From positions 1,178,001 to 1,242,000 of the forward strand of contig CAVSQX010000002.1 in assembly GCA_963730225.1 (NCBI GenBank): a DNA stretch of 64,000 nt. Direction: 5' to 3'. This DNA comes from CAVSQX01 sp963730225 (lineage in GTDB: Bacteria; Planctomycetota; Phycisphaerae; Tepidisphaerales; Tepidisphaeraceae). The translations under genes and the position numbers were made by a program. Under the pieces are notes generated by a model, which saw nothing but the letters and a program-made list of their open reading frames with translations, had not been told where the DNA came from and searched no databases. Positions 44,208 to 52,600 of this stretch are shown here, piece after piece (the first letter of the stretch is position 1; every line of letters begins with the position of its first letter).

Positions 44208-45684
44208 TCGCCACGTTTCCCTGCTCCCGCGGCGAGTAAATCGCCACCGGCGTTATCCGTCCATCCAACCGCGCCACCAGCCGATAATTCTCGATCAGAT
44301 GCGTCCACAATCCTCGGCTGTCTTCCGGCCCGGCGTCGCGGCGGCGGGCCAAATCTTCGTAGAGAATAACCACCCACGGCAGATGTCCCGTCTCCGCCAG
44401 CGCCTGTTGCTCGGCGGCCAGCCAGCGCGGAACATCGTGGCCGGCGACGACTTCATGCGTCGCCGCTTCGTCGCCGTAAAGATATGCCGCCTCGCGCGCT
44501 CCGAGGTACCCGATCATGATTCGCTCACCGGCCGGAGCCAGATGATCCGCCAGCGCGATCGCTTCGCGCACCGGCTGATTCGGCGGCATGATCGCATCGC
44601 GCAATCCCATCCACGCAAGCAGAAGGATCACCGCGATCGCGCTGACAACTCGTGTCCATCGCTGCGTCGGAGAAACCAGAATCCCGACGAATGCAATGCA
44701 CAGCCACAGCGCCGCCCACGGCACGAATCGAACTTCGGTTGCCGTTGGACAGATCAGCGGCAGAACGATTCCCAGCAAGCTGACAGCCGCAAATGAGATC
44801 AGCATCGGTCGCAGATTCATCTTCGCCCAGCCGAACGCGGTGCCGACAGCCACCACCAGCAGCGGCAGCGCCCAATAGATCGAGCCGCCCGGCGGATGAT
44901 CGAATTCGGGCAAGCGCTGGCCGGCCAATGCGAAGCGCGGAAGTTGATCGAGAAATTCGCGGTAAGTGATCGTCGGCTGATACGGCTGGCGGTAATACTG
45001 CATCATCGCGCGGGCCATCGGAAGATAGAGCAGCCCGCTGACCAGCAGCGCGATCGCGGCTCCGCACATCCAGGCGAACAATCCGTTGCGCCGCAGCATC
45101 CTGACGGCCAGCGCGTGCGCCGGCAGTAGGAGCAGGGCGATCGGAATCGTGTAAATCGCCGCCGCCATCGTCAGCGCGTATCCGATCGGCCAGCGGTGAC
45201 GCCCATCGGGCAGAAGATTTGTTGCGATGACCCCCAGCAGCAGAAGCAGCGAATATCCGCGGGCCTCGGTGCTGAACGCGATCAGCCACGGATGCGCCGC
45301 CGCCAGCAGCGCCAGGATCAGGGCGGCAATGGGATTGCTGCGCCGCAGCGGCCAGGCCAGCGCGATCGGCAACAGCGACCCGGCCAGCAGCGACGGCAAT
45401 CGCAGCAGCGCCTCGTTGGGCGGAAAATCGACGCCGGAAAAAGAGTTAGAGATCCTGGCCAATATCGTCTGCAAGACATGGTTGTTCGGAACATATTCCC
45501 CTGGCCGGCACGCCAGCGTTTTCTGCCACGGCTGCTGCACATACTCCACCAGCGTGTACATTTCATCGTACCAAAGGCTCTGGCTCATGCGCGGCAGGCG
45601 AACGAGCAGCGCGAGAATGAAAATCAGCAGCGGTGCAAAATTTCGCAGGCGGGTGGTCGGCGGCGAAGTCGGGCGGATTCCCAT
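44185..45684 (-). CDS. GT39/ArnT-like membrane glycosyltransferase
   Basis: 499 residues with about ten hydrophobic helices. The first extracytoplasmic loop has SQSLWYDEMYTL, where the acidic Asp-Glu pair is the signature of lipid-linked sugar transferases (PMT, ArnT, GT-C fold). The C-terminal ~110 residues after GLRDAIMPPNQPV are soluble, with IMIGYLGAREAAYLYGDE and LPWVVILYEDLA. It would transfer a sugar from a polyprenyl phosphate donor to a protein or lipid in the periplasm. Convergent with alaS; the next gene upstream diverges. Confidence 0.85.
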   Translation of the reverse strand: MGIRPTSPPTTRLRNFAPLLIFILALLVRLPRMSQSLWYDEMYTLVEYVQQPWQKTLACRPGEYVPNNHVLQTILARISNSFSGVDFPPNEALLRLPSLLAGSLLPIALAWPLRRSNPIAALILALLAAAHPWLIAFSTEARGYSLLLLLGVIATNLLPDGRHRWPIGYALTMAAAIYTIPIALLLLPAHALAVRMLRRNGLFAWMCGAAIALLVSGLLYLPMARAMMQYYRQPYQPTITYREFLDQLPRFALAGQRLPEFDHPPGGSIYWALPLLVVAVGTAFGWAKMNLRPMLISFAAVSLLGIVLPLICPTATEVRFVPWAALWLCIAFVGILVSPTQRWTRVVSAIAVILLLAWMGLRDAIMPPNQPVREAIALADHLAPAGERIMIGYLGAREAAYLYGDEAATHEVVAGHDVPRWLAAEQQALAETGHLPWVVILYEDLARRRDAGPEDSRGLWTHLIENYRLVARLDGRITPVAIYSPREQGNVAMIHFDTK

Positions 45685-45799
45685 CGCCGAAGCTTCATCA
45701 GCCGACGGCCAACGGTCAAATTCGCCGCTTGCCCGCTTTCTTAGGAATTTTTAGACAATTCGCATGCCGTGCATCGTCATATTGGCAAGGAGCGACCGA

Positions 45800-46291
45800 T
45801 TGGCCGACGATTCGGAGCGATGGCGGACCGTGCTGAGCGAGCAGGGGCCGGCATTGATGCTCTTTGCCCGGCAATGGTCGGCCACGGGCGCGGATGCCGA
45901 GGATGCGGTGCAGAACGGATTCCTCCGGTTCTGGAAGAGCCGTGCCAAAGCGCGCGATGAACTGGCTTATCTCTATGCCTGCGTGCGCTGGGCGGCGATG
46001 GATTTGGGTCGTCGCCACCGTCGCCAGCGAAAACAGATTGTCGAGCAGCGCCAGGCTCCGTTGTTCGATTTGTCGGCCGATCGAGCCCAGCGCCAGTCGG
46101 CCATCGAAGCGGCCCTGAACCAACTGCCCGGCGATCAGCGCGAAGTGGTCATCATGAAAATCTGGGGCCAGTTGACTTTCGCCCAAATCGCCGACGCATT
46201 GGGCCTGCCGTTGAGCACGGCGGCGTCGCGCTACCGTTATGCGTTGGCGCGCCTGCACTGTGAGCTGTCTGCGGAGGTGATGCATGAGTGA
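45800..46291 (+). CDS. ECF-type RNA polymerase sigma factor
   Basis: 163 residues from a TTG at 45800, chosen because AAGGAG lies seven bases upstream; the frame also has an ATG at 45764 without such a site. Region 2: GPALMLFARQW, then ADAEDAVQNGFLRFWK and LYACVRWAAMDLGRR. Region 4: LPGDQREVVIMKIWGQLTFAQIAD followed by the recognition helix LPLSTAASRYRYALARL. It overlaps the next gene by eight bases. Confidence 0.92.
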   Translation: MADDSERWRTVLSEQGPALMLFARQWSATGADAEDAVQNGFLRFWKSRAKARDELAYLYACVRWAAMDLGRRHRRQRKQIVEQRQAPLFDLSADRAQRQSAIEAALNQLPGDQREVVIMKIWGQLTFAQIADALGLPLSTAASRYRYALARLHCELSAEVMHE

Positions 46292-46574
46292 TCCACTTGA
46301 TCGGCTCGAAGTGGAGCTTGCGGCCATGAAGCCGACGGCTCTTCCGGCCGGATTGGCGGCGCGGATCGAGCGCGAAATCGCTCCGCCGCGCGGCACATGG
46401 GCGGATCGATTCCTGATGACCGCGATGGGATTGGGCGCGCTGTCGGCGTGCGTGATTGTCGTGCAAATCTGGCAGGGATGTCAGATTTCCTCGATCACCG
46501 CGCCGCCGGGCGTCGCCGTCGACCGGCAGATACTCGCCGGCGCCCAGATTGCGCTGATCGATCCGACGAACTGA
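46284..46574 (+). CDS. Single-pass membrane protein, putative anti-sigma partner
   Basis: 96 residues. A short cytoplasmic part (DRLEVELAAMKPTALPAGLAARIE) is followed by one transmembrane helix (RFLMTAMGLGALSACVIVVQIW) and a small external tail. The 8-base overlap with the sigma factor gene implies coupled translation. This size and order is common for uncharacterised anti-sigma-like partners in planctomycetes; no zinc motif is present. Confidence 0.75.
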   Translation: MSDPLDRLEVELAAMKPTALPAGLAARIEREIAPPRGTWADRFLMTAMGLGALSACVIVVQIWQGCQISSITAPPGVAVDRQILAGAQIALIDPTN

Positions 46575-46605
46575 AAATCAGAGGCTTTTCGCTGCGGAGA
46601 TTTCT

Positions 46606-48123
46606 ATGCGATTGCGATTGCCGCGCCGGCGCATCTGGCGCGTCGTGATTTATCTGTTTTCATTTTTGCTGATCCTCCTCGCGGCCGATCTGTTGCTGGT
46701 GCAGCATCTGCGGGGAATCGAGCCGGGATTTGATACGACGCGGATCATCGAGCCGACGATGCCCGATGGGGAGATCGATTACCTGACCGGGCTGGAGAAC
46801 GACGCCAGCGACGGCGTCACGCCGGAGAAAAATTCTGCGAGGTTGATACTGCAAGCGTTGGGTCGGGCGGCTCTGGATCCGAAGCAGCCGATGGATGGAA
46901 TTACGGATCGGCTCGGCATGCCGCATTTAGCGGCCGATGGGGATTATTTCGTGAACTACACGGATTACTGCAAGGCGCACTCGGCACGGCCGCAGGATGA
47001 TTTTGCCGAAGCAGCGGACTTGCAGCGTGTGTTCGAGATGACGGCGAAGATTGATCCGATCACGCGGCAATGGGTGGATGCAAATCAGAAGCCGTTGGAC
47101 GTGCTGGTGGAAGCGTCGAAGCAGCCTCGGTTTTTTATGCCGTTTAATGGAGGATTTCGCTATGGCACGATGGCCGAAATCAGGCTGTCGTATCTGAAAC
47201 CACTGCGCGATGCGGAGCAGGCGCTGCTGGTTCGATCGCTGATTCGGCTGGAGGGAGGTCATGAGGCGGGCTTTGCGCAGGATTTATTGGCGGCGCATCG
47301 GCTGGCGCGGTTGCTGTGCCAAAGCCAGACGATGATCGATCGAGCGGTGGCGGCGTCACTGGAAATCTCGGCGTGTAGAACGGGGCAGATCGCGGCGGGA
47401 AGCGGAAAGCTGTCGGCAACTCAGGCGAAATCGTTCGCGACGGACCTGGCTTCGCTGGGTGATTTGCCGTTCATCATCGGCGCGATGGATAACGGCGAGC
47501 GGTATATCGAATTGGATATTTTGCAGTACATGGCTCGCGCGGGGCCGATGGAATCGGGGCGATTGATCAACAGCGTTGCGGGTCCGCACGATGCGATCTT
47601 TCCGCCGTGGGTTTATCTGTTTGTGCCGCTGCCGTACGAGCGGATGATGCACGGGGTGAATCATCTGGATGATGCAGCGCTGGCAACCGAGGAATTGGGC
47701 GGATATCCGAAACGCGTGGCGGCGATGCAATTGCGCGATCAGGAGTTTGCGAAAAAGGGCAGGTTTGGAAACGCGATCAGCGGTTTGATCTGGGGCGAAT
47801 GGCCGGTGCAGTGGATCGTTCCGGCTTCGATGGTTCGGCCGACGCAGATGCAGTACAAGGCGATGATGGAAAATCGGCTGACGCAAATTGCGATGAATCT
47901 GGCGGCATACAAAGCAGAGCATGGAGTGTTTCCGAATCGGCTGGAGCAGCTTCTGCCGGATTATTTTCGGGAGGTACCGATGGATTTATTCTCGGAGAAG
48001 CCGCTGATTTATTCGGCGCACGATGGCGGATACACGCTCTACAGCGTGGGGCCGAACATGGTGGATGACGGGGGGAAAAATCGACCGCCACTTTTTGATG
48101 ACCTTGTCGTCACGGGTTCTTGA
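46606..48123 (+). CDS. Large single-pass membrane protein with pilin-like C-terminal segment, hypothetical
   Basis: 505 residues with GGAG upstream. A basic N-terminus and one transmembrane helix (VVIYLFSFLLILLAADLLLV) anchor a large external domain with no recognised enzyme motif. Residues ~425-490 (LTQIAMNLAAYKAEHGVFPN, LEQLLPDYFREVPMDLFS, YTLYSVGPNMVDDGG) resemble the C-terminal part of type II pseudopilins. It is the third gene after an ECF sigma and its partner, probably in the same operon. Its 3' end overlaps the convergent gene by 14 bases. Confidence 0.78.
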   Translation: MRLRLPRRRIWRVVIYLFSFLLILLAADLLLVQHLRGIEPGFDTTRIIEPTMPDGEIDYLTGLENDASDGVTPEKNSARLILQALGRAALDPKQPMDGITDRLGMPHLAADGDYFVNYTDYCKAHSARPQDDFAEAADLQRVFEMTAKIDPITRQWVDANQKPLDVLVEASKQPRFFMPFNGGFRYGTMAEIRLSYLKPLRDAEQALLVRSLIRLEGGHEAGFAQDLLAAHRLARLLCQSQTMIDRAVAASLEISACRTGQIAAGSGKLSATQAKSFATDLASLGDLPFIIGAMDNGERYIELDILQYMARAGPMESGRLINSVAGPHDAIFPPWVYLFVPLPYERMMHGVNHLDDAALATEELGGYPKRVAAMQLRDQEFAKKGRFGNAISGLIWGEWPVQWIVPASMVRPTQMQYKAMMENRLTQIAMNLAAYKAEHGVFPNRLEQLLPDYFREVPMDLFSEKPLIYSAHDGGYTLYSVGPNMVDDGGKNRPPLFDDLVVTGS

Positions 48124-49864
48124 CGCTAGCCGGCGGAGGCGTTGATGCGGCGGAAGGTGGTGGGGCGGGGGGATCGGTTGCGTCGTTGGCACGGCGGGCG
48201 GTAATGCGAACAATCACGATCAAGCCCAGAACCATGAGGACGATTATTCCAGCGAGTACGGCGGCCCCGTAAAGAGCGAGACGCTTGAGCGTTCTCTGGG
48301 AAATCGTTGGCATGGATTGTTGCGCGAGCGATGTCGGCGTGGGCACGGCGTGTGTAATCGCAGGAACCGGAAGGTTGCCTGGCTGATTGGCAATGGGTTT
48401 GGGTTGGGCGGGAGGCGCGGGCTGTGAGGGTTGTTTGGTGGTGCTGGCCGACGGAAGCGGAGAAGCCGGACCGGGAGCTGCGGGGGCTGGGGGTTTCGGC
48501 TGGGGTTGTCGCTGTGCGCTGGCCAATTCCTCGCGCAAAGCGACAGGGAGCAGCTGGTGGTTGTAGCTGGCGGCGCTGGTGATCTGCTTGAGAGTCAGGC
48601 CATAGACGCTTGTCAAATCGGTGTTGCCGAAGCGAGCGCCGTTGAGTTTGGCGTTGCGGAGATTGACCGAGACCAGATCGGCGTCGCGCAGATCGGCATT
48701 GCGAAGATCGGCATCTTCCAGATCGGCGGCGCGAAGCTCGGCCCCGTTCAACTTGGCGCCGCGAAGAATGGCGCGCGCGAGGAATGCGCCGGATAAATCA
48801 AGACCAGTGGCGTCGATCTGCAAGAGATCCGCGCCGTCCAGGTAAGCGTATTCGAAGGTGGCGGTGGAGAGATTGGAGGGCTCGATGATCTTCAGGCCGC
48901 TGAGGTGGGCGCGTTCGAAATCGGTTGAGTCGAGATTCACTCGAATCAACTGGGTTTTCTCGGCGATGCAATAGGATAGTCGCGTGTTTTGAAGATCGGT
49001 CTGGATCATGTTTGCGGGCAGATGCACACCCTGGAGATCCAATTGCGCGAGCTTGGCCTGGTCGAGGTTCAGGCCGCTCAGATCGGCGAAGAGCGGGCTG
49101 GCATTGGGTAACTCGGCCAGTGTGATCGCGCCGTCTTTCGGCGCAGGGGCGGTGAGGTCGGCATCCATTTTCGGCGGGGAAATAGTCGGGGAGAATTTGT
49201 CGACCATTTCCTGGGTGAGGCCCTGGCAACCGCGCAGATCGGCGCCTTCGAGCCGGGCATCATCGAGGCGGGCACCGGTGAGATCGGCGTTGCTCAGGTT
49301 GGCATACCGGAGATCGGCACGGGTGAGATCGGCGTTACGCAGTTGCGCGCCGTGCAGGTTGGTGCGAAACAGATGGGCTTCGTGAAGCTTGACGCCGGTC
49401 AACTGTGCTTTGGCGAGATTGGATTTATAAAGATCGGCGTTGGTGAGATCGTCGCCGTGCAGATCAGCGCCGGAAAGGTTGACTTCGATCAGGTTGCCCA
49501 GGTGCGCGCCCTGGAATGTGGCTTTGCTGAGATTCCTGGCGGCTGTGAAACGTGCGTCGGTGAAGTCGCCGTCGGTAAAATCCGCGCCCTGCAAATCCGC
49601 TCCGCTGAAGACGGCGGCGCCGCCGGCGCAATCTCGGAACTTGGCGCCACGAAGATCGGCATCGATGAAGCTGGAGTTGGTGAGACTGGCGCCGGCGAAG
49701 CTGACACCGTGCAAATCAGCGCCGGTGAAATCGCTGGTGATGATTTGGCCCGTGAAATCGGGGGGTTGATCGGCGCGGGCCGGGCAGGTCATGGCGGCGA
49801 TCGCCAATGCGGCAAGCAATTTCAACACGAATTTGACGAGATGAAATCTGCGCTGCGTGTTCAT
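48110..49864 (-). CDS. Secreted pentapeptide-repeat protein with C-terminal membrane helix
   Basis: 584 residues from ATG 49864, overlapping the gdh stop (ATGA). A signal peptide (FVLKLLAALAIAAMTCPARA) is followed by two blocks of A(D/N)LxX pentapeptides (for example DLTRADLRYANLSNADL and DLEDADLRNADLRDADL), separated by a spacer near residues 205-250. These form a right-handed square helix. Then comes a long Pro/Gln/Ala-rich linker, a transmembrane helix (LALYGAAVLAGIIVLMVLGL) and a short basic tail. It is probably displayed outside the inner membrane. Function unknown. Confidence 0.87.
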   Translation of the reverse strand: MNTQRRFHLVKFVLKLLAALAIAAMTCPARADQPPDFTGQIITSDFTGADLHGVSFAGASLTNSSFIDADLRGAKFRDCAGGAAVFSGADLQGADFTDGDFTDARFTAARNLSKATFQGAHLGNLIEVNLSGADLHGDDLTNADLYKSNLAKAQLTGVKLHEAHLFRTNLHGAQLRNADLTRADLRYANLSNADLTGARLDDARLEGADLRGCQGLTQEMVDKFSPTISPPKMDADLTAPAPKDGAITLAELPNASPLFADLSGLNLDQAKLAQLDLQGVHLPANMIQTDLQNTRLSYCIAEKTQLIRVNLDSTDFERAHLSGLKIIEPSNLSTATFEYAYLDGADLLQIDATGLDLSGAFLARAILRGAKLNGAELRAADLEDADLRNADLRDADLVSVNLRNAKLNGARFGNTDLTSVYGLTLKQITSAASYNHQLLPVALREELASAQRQPQPKPPAPAAPGPASPLPSASTTKQPSQPAPPAQPKPIANQPGNLPVPAITHAVPTPTSLAQQSMPTISQRTLKRLALYGAAVLAGIIVLMVLGLIVIVRITARRANDATDPPAPPPSAASTPPPASVKNP

Positions 49865-51147
49865 GGGAACAATCCTTTGACCCGCCACGATTCGGCGACT
49901 CGGCCGATGGCGATCGTGTACGCCGCCGTGCGGTAATCGCAGTCGGCTTCGTCGGCCTTGGCGTTGACGGCGTCGAACGCTTTTTCCATCATCCGCTGCA
50001 ATTCATCTTCGACGCGCTTCTTGTCCCAGAAGAAACTTTCCAGGCCCTGAACCCATTCAAAATAGCTGACGGTGACACCGCCGGAGTTGGCCAGAATGTC
50101 GGGCAAAACGGTGACGCCGTTTTCCCGCAGGATGTTGTCGGCCGCCGGCGTGATCGGGCCATTGGCGGCTTCGACGACAATGCGGGCTTTGATCTGGCTG
50201 GCGATGGCGACATCGACGGTGTTCTCCATCGCGGCGGGAATCAGAACATCGCAATCACAACAGAGAAGCTCTTCGTTGCTGATCGCTTCGCAATTGGGGA
50301 ACTGCTCCAGCGAGCCATTTTCGCGGTAAAACAGCCCGGCGGCAGCGACGTCGATTCCTTTTTCGTTGTAGATTCCGCTGGCTCGCTCGGTAATGGCAAC
50401 GACCAGTGCGCCACGCTCATCGAGCAATCGGGCGGTATGGAAGCCGACGTTGCCGAACCCCTGCACGGCGATGCGCAGATTCTCCAGCGAGCGGTTTTGC
50501 GTCGCCAGGAATTTTCGCAGCACATTCATCACGCCCCGCCCGGTGGCTTCCTCGCGTCCGACGCTGCCGCCCAGCGCGATCGGTTTGCCGGTCACGACGC
50601 CCAAGGCCTGGTAGCCGACCATCGTGCTGTAGGTGTCGAGAATCCAGCTCATCACCTGCGCGTCGGTGCCGACATCGGGCGCGGGAATGTCGTGCTGCGG
50701 GCCGATGATTGGCATAATCTCGGTGGTGTATCGGCGAGTCAGACGTTCCTTTTCCCCGAGCGATAATTTTTTCGGATCGCAGACGATCCCGCCTTTGGCT
50801 CCGCCGTAGGGCAGATCGGCCAGCGCGTTTTTCCAGGTTTGCAGCATCGCCAGCGCCATCACTTCGTCACGGTTGACGGAAATGTCATAGCGCAGGCCGC
50901 CCTTGAACGGCCCGCGCACGTTGTTGTGCTGGGCGCGATAGCCGGTGAAGACTTGGATTCGCCCGTCGTCCATGCGAACCGGAAGGGAAACGGTCAGCAC
51001 GCGCTTGGGCGAAGCCAGTCCCGCTCGCCACAGCGGATCGAGATTCATCTGCTGATAGACCCGATCGAAATACAGATGGACGTTCTGCCAGAAGCTGGAA
51101 CGCTGTTCGGTATCGGGGGCGAGGCGGTCGGTGATGGGCGTGGTCAT
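49861..51147 (-). CDS. gdhA: Glu/Leu/Phe/Val dehydrogenase (glutamate dehydrogenase)
   Basis: 428 residues, the usual length for the hexameric NAD-type enzyme. FTGYRAQHNNVRGPFKGGLRY binds substrate, and the catalytic Lys is in DLPYGGAKGGIVCDP. DIPAPDVGT carries the conserved Asp, and the NAD-binding loop is VQGFGNVGFHTA. EAANGPITPAAD and ILANSGGVTVSYFEW are family hallmarks. It interconverts glutamate and 2-oxoglutarate plus ammonia. Coupled to the downstream pentapeptide-repeat gene by a four-base overlap. The exact amino-acid specificity is inferred. Confidence 0.95.
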   Translation of the reverse strand: MTTPITDRLAPDTEQRSSFWQNVHLYFDRVYQQMNLDPLWRAGLASPKRVLTVSLPVRMDDGRIQVFTGYRAQHNNVRGPFKGGLRYDISVNRDEVMALAMLQTWKNALADLPYGGAKGGIVCDPKKLSLGEKERLTRRYTTEIMPIIGPQHDIPAPDVGTDAQVMSWILDTYSTMVGYQALGVVTGKPIALGGSVGREEATGRGVMNVLRKFLATQNRSLENLRIAVQGFGNVGFHTARLLDERGALVVAITERASGIYNEKGIDVAAAGLFYRENGSLEQFPNCEAISNEELLCCDCDVLIPAAMENTVDVAIASQIKARIVVEAANGPITPAADNILRENGVTVLPDILANSGGVTVSYFEWVQGLESFFWDKKRVEDELQRMMEKAFDAVNAKADEADCDYRTAAYTIAIGRVAESWRVKGLFP

Positions 51148-51302
51148 GGCGTCAATTTAGCCTTGCGCCGCACCGCGGGAAAGCGGCGTTCTGGACGTGC
51201 TGATTTTCATTGCCGACTCGCGCACGAGGGGGTATATCCTGCATTCGGCGCGCGGATAAAAATGCCCGAGTCGTTTCGATGGGCGCAACCTGAGGCACAT
51301 CT

Positions 51303-52442
51303 ATGAACCGACAGAAATGTCGTCCGCTGGCAGATGCTCCGCGCAAGCCCGTCTGCGAGATGCTCGAGCCTCGCGCGTATTTGTCGGTCACGCCAAGCGT
51401 CATCTCGACGTCGCTTCCGAACTCGATCGTCAGCGGTACAACCCAGCATGGCTCGGTCCTGGTCGACTTCGTGAACAACGGTTCCACGACCGATCAAGGC
51501 ACGTTCAAAGTGGAGGTTTTTGCTTCGGACGATGGCGTCATGACGGAGATCGGCCATGGCAGAGGCTTCCGCGTGCTGGGCGCGGGAGACTCCGGCGATG
51601 TGGATGTCGCCGTGATAGTGCACAAGACGCTGGGCGTGGGTTCGTACGAACTTCTGGCTGAAGTAACCGACCCGCTGGGAAGCACGTCCACATCGACCAG
51701 TGGCCCGACTTTTGCCGTCGTTCCGGCGGTCATCGACTTGAGCGATACCGTTTCAATTGTCGCTCCGCCGTCGAGCCAGGTGCTTCCGGGCAAGAGCTGC
51801 AAGTTGGCCGTGGAAGTTACCAACAACGGGAATACAAAGGCCATTGGCCCGTTGACGATCGATTTCAGCTTCAGCGCCAACCCCGATGGATCGGACCCGC
51901 AAATGGCGCCCACGAAAATCAGGCACCTGGGTCTGGCGGCGGGAGCGGAAACGGTCTTTCGCATTTCGGAAAGAGTAGCCGTGGGAACAACGCCCGATCC
52001 CTACTTTGTGGCGGCTGACATCGATCCGAACGACACGTTTAACGAAACGGATCTGGCCAACAACACGGCCGTCACGCCGACGGAGCTGACTGTGCTGCCG
52101 CCGTATCCCGTTCTGCTGGATCAGACTTATTCCGGCCCGTTCAAGGTGCGGCACGGCACGGACAAGGGAGACACGGTCGAGATTTCGCTGCATTTCACCG
52201 CCGAAAGCCAGGCCACCGGCGCGCTGACGGCATCGGGCGTCGAAACCATCGGCAGCACTAACTTTGATTTCAGCTTTGTCGGCGCCATCACCCCCAAAGG
52301 GGTCTTCACCGGATCAACCTCCAATACCCTCAACAGCGATGTGGCCAGATATCACGGCCGGCTTGTCGGCACGAATTTGAGCGGAACTTTCAGCAACACC
52401 AATGGCGATAGCGGTACGTTTGATATGGATCTGACGGTTTGA
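51303..52442 (+). CDS. LEPR-XLL domain protein with CARDB-like domains
   Basis: 379 residues with GAGG upstream of the ATG. The N-terminus has the LEPR-XLL motif (CEMLEPRAYLS) typical of exported planctomycete surface proteins. Two CARDB/Ig-like units follow (VDFVNNGSTTDQGTFKVEVF, then AVEVTNNGNTKAIGPLTID and DPNDTFNETDLANNTAV). A C-terminal ~110-residue beta domain begins YSGPFKVRHGTDKGDTVEI and ends SGTFDMDLTV. The whole protein is paralogous to the last ~380 residues of the next gene. Probably an extracellular adhesin or scaffold; function unknown. Confidence 0.87.
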   Translation: MNRQKCRPLADAPRKPVCEMLEPRAYLSVTPSVISTSLPNSIVSGTTQHGSVLVDFVNNGSTTDQGTFKVEVFASDDGVMTEIGHGRGFRVLGAGDSGDVDVAVIVHKTLGVGSYELLAEVTDPLGSTSTSTSGPTFAVVPAVIDLSDTVSIVAPPSSQVLPGKSCKLAVEVTNNGNTKAIGPLTIDFSFSANPDGSDPQMAPTKIRHLGLAAGAETVFRISERVAVGTTPDPYFVAADIDPNDTFNETDLANNTAVTPTELTVLPPYPVLLDQTYSGPFKVRHGTDKGDTVEISLHFTAESQATGALTASGVETIGSTNFDFSFVGAITPKGVFTGSTSNTLNSDVARYHGRLVGTNLSGTFSNTNGDSGTFDMDLTV

Positions 52443-52600
52443 TGTAATGGACCCTCGCTTCCATCGGATGGATGGCGTGTTCTGCTGCCAATGTCCGCCC
52501 GATTTGCCGCTGGAAGAGGAGCGGACTATATTTCTGCGCTGGCGGCGCGCGGGACCAAAACGTCCGAGTCATTTCGATCGGCACAACATGAGGGCACAAC

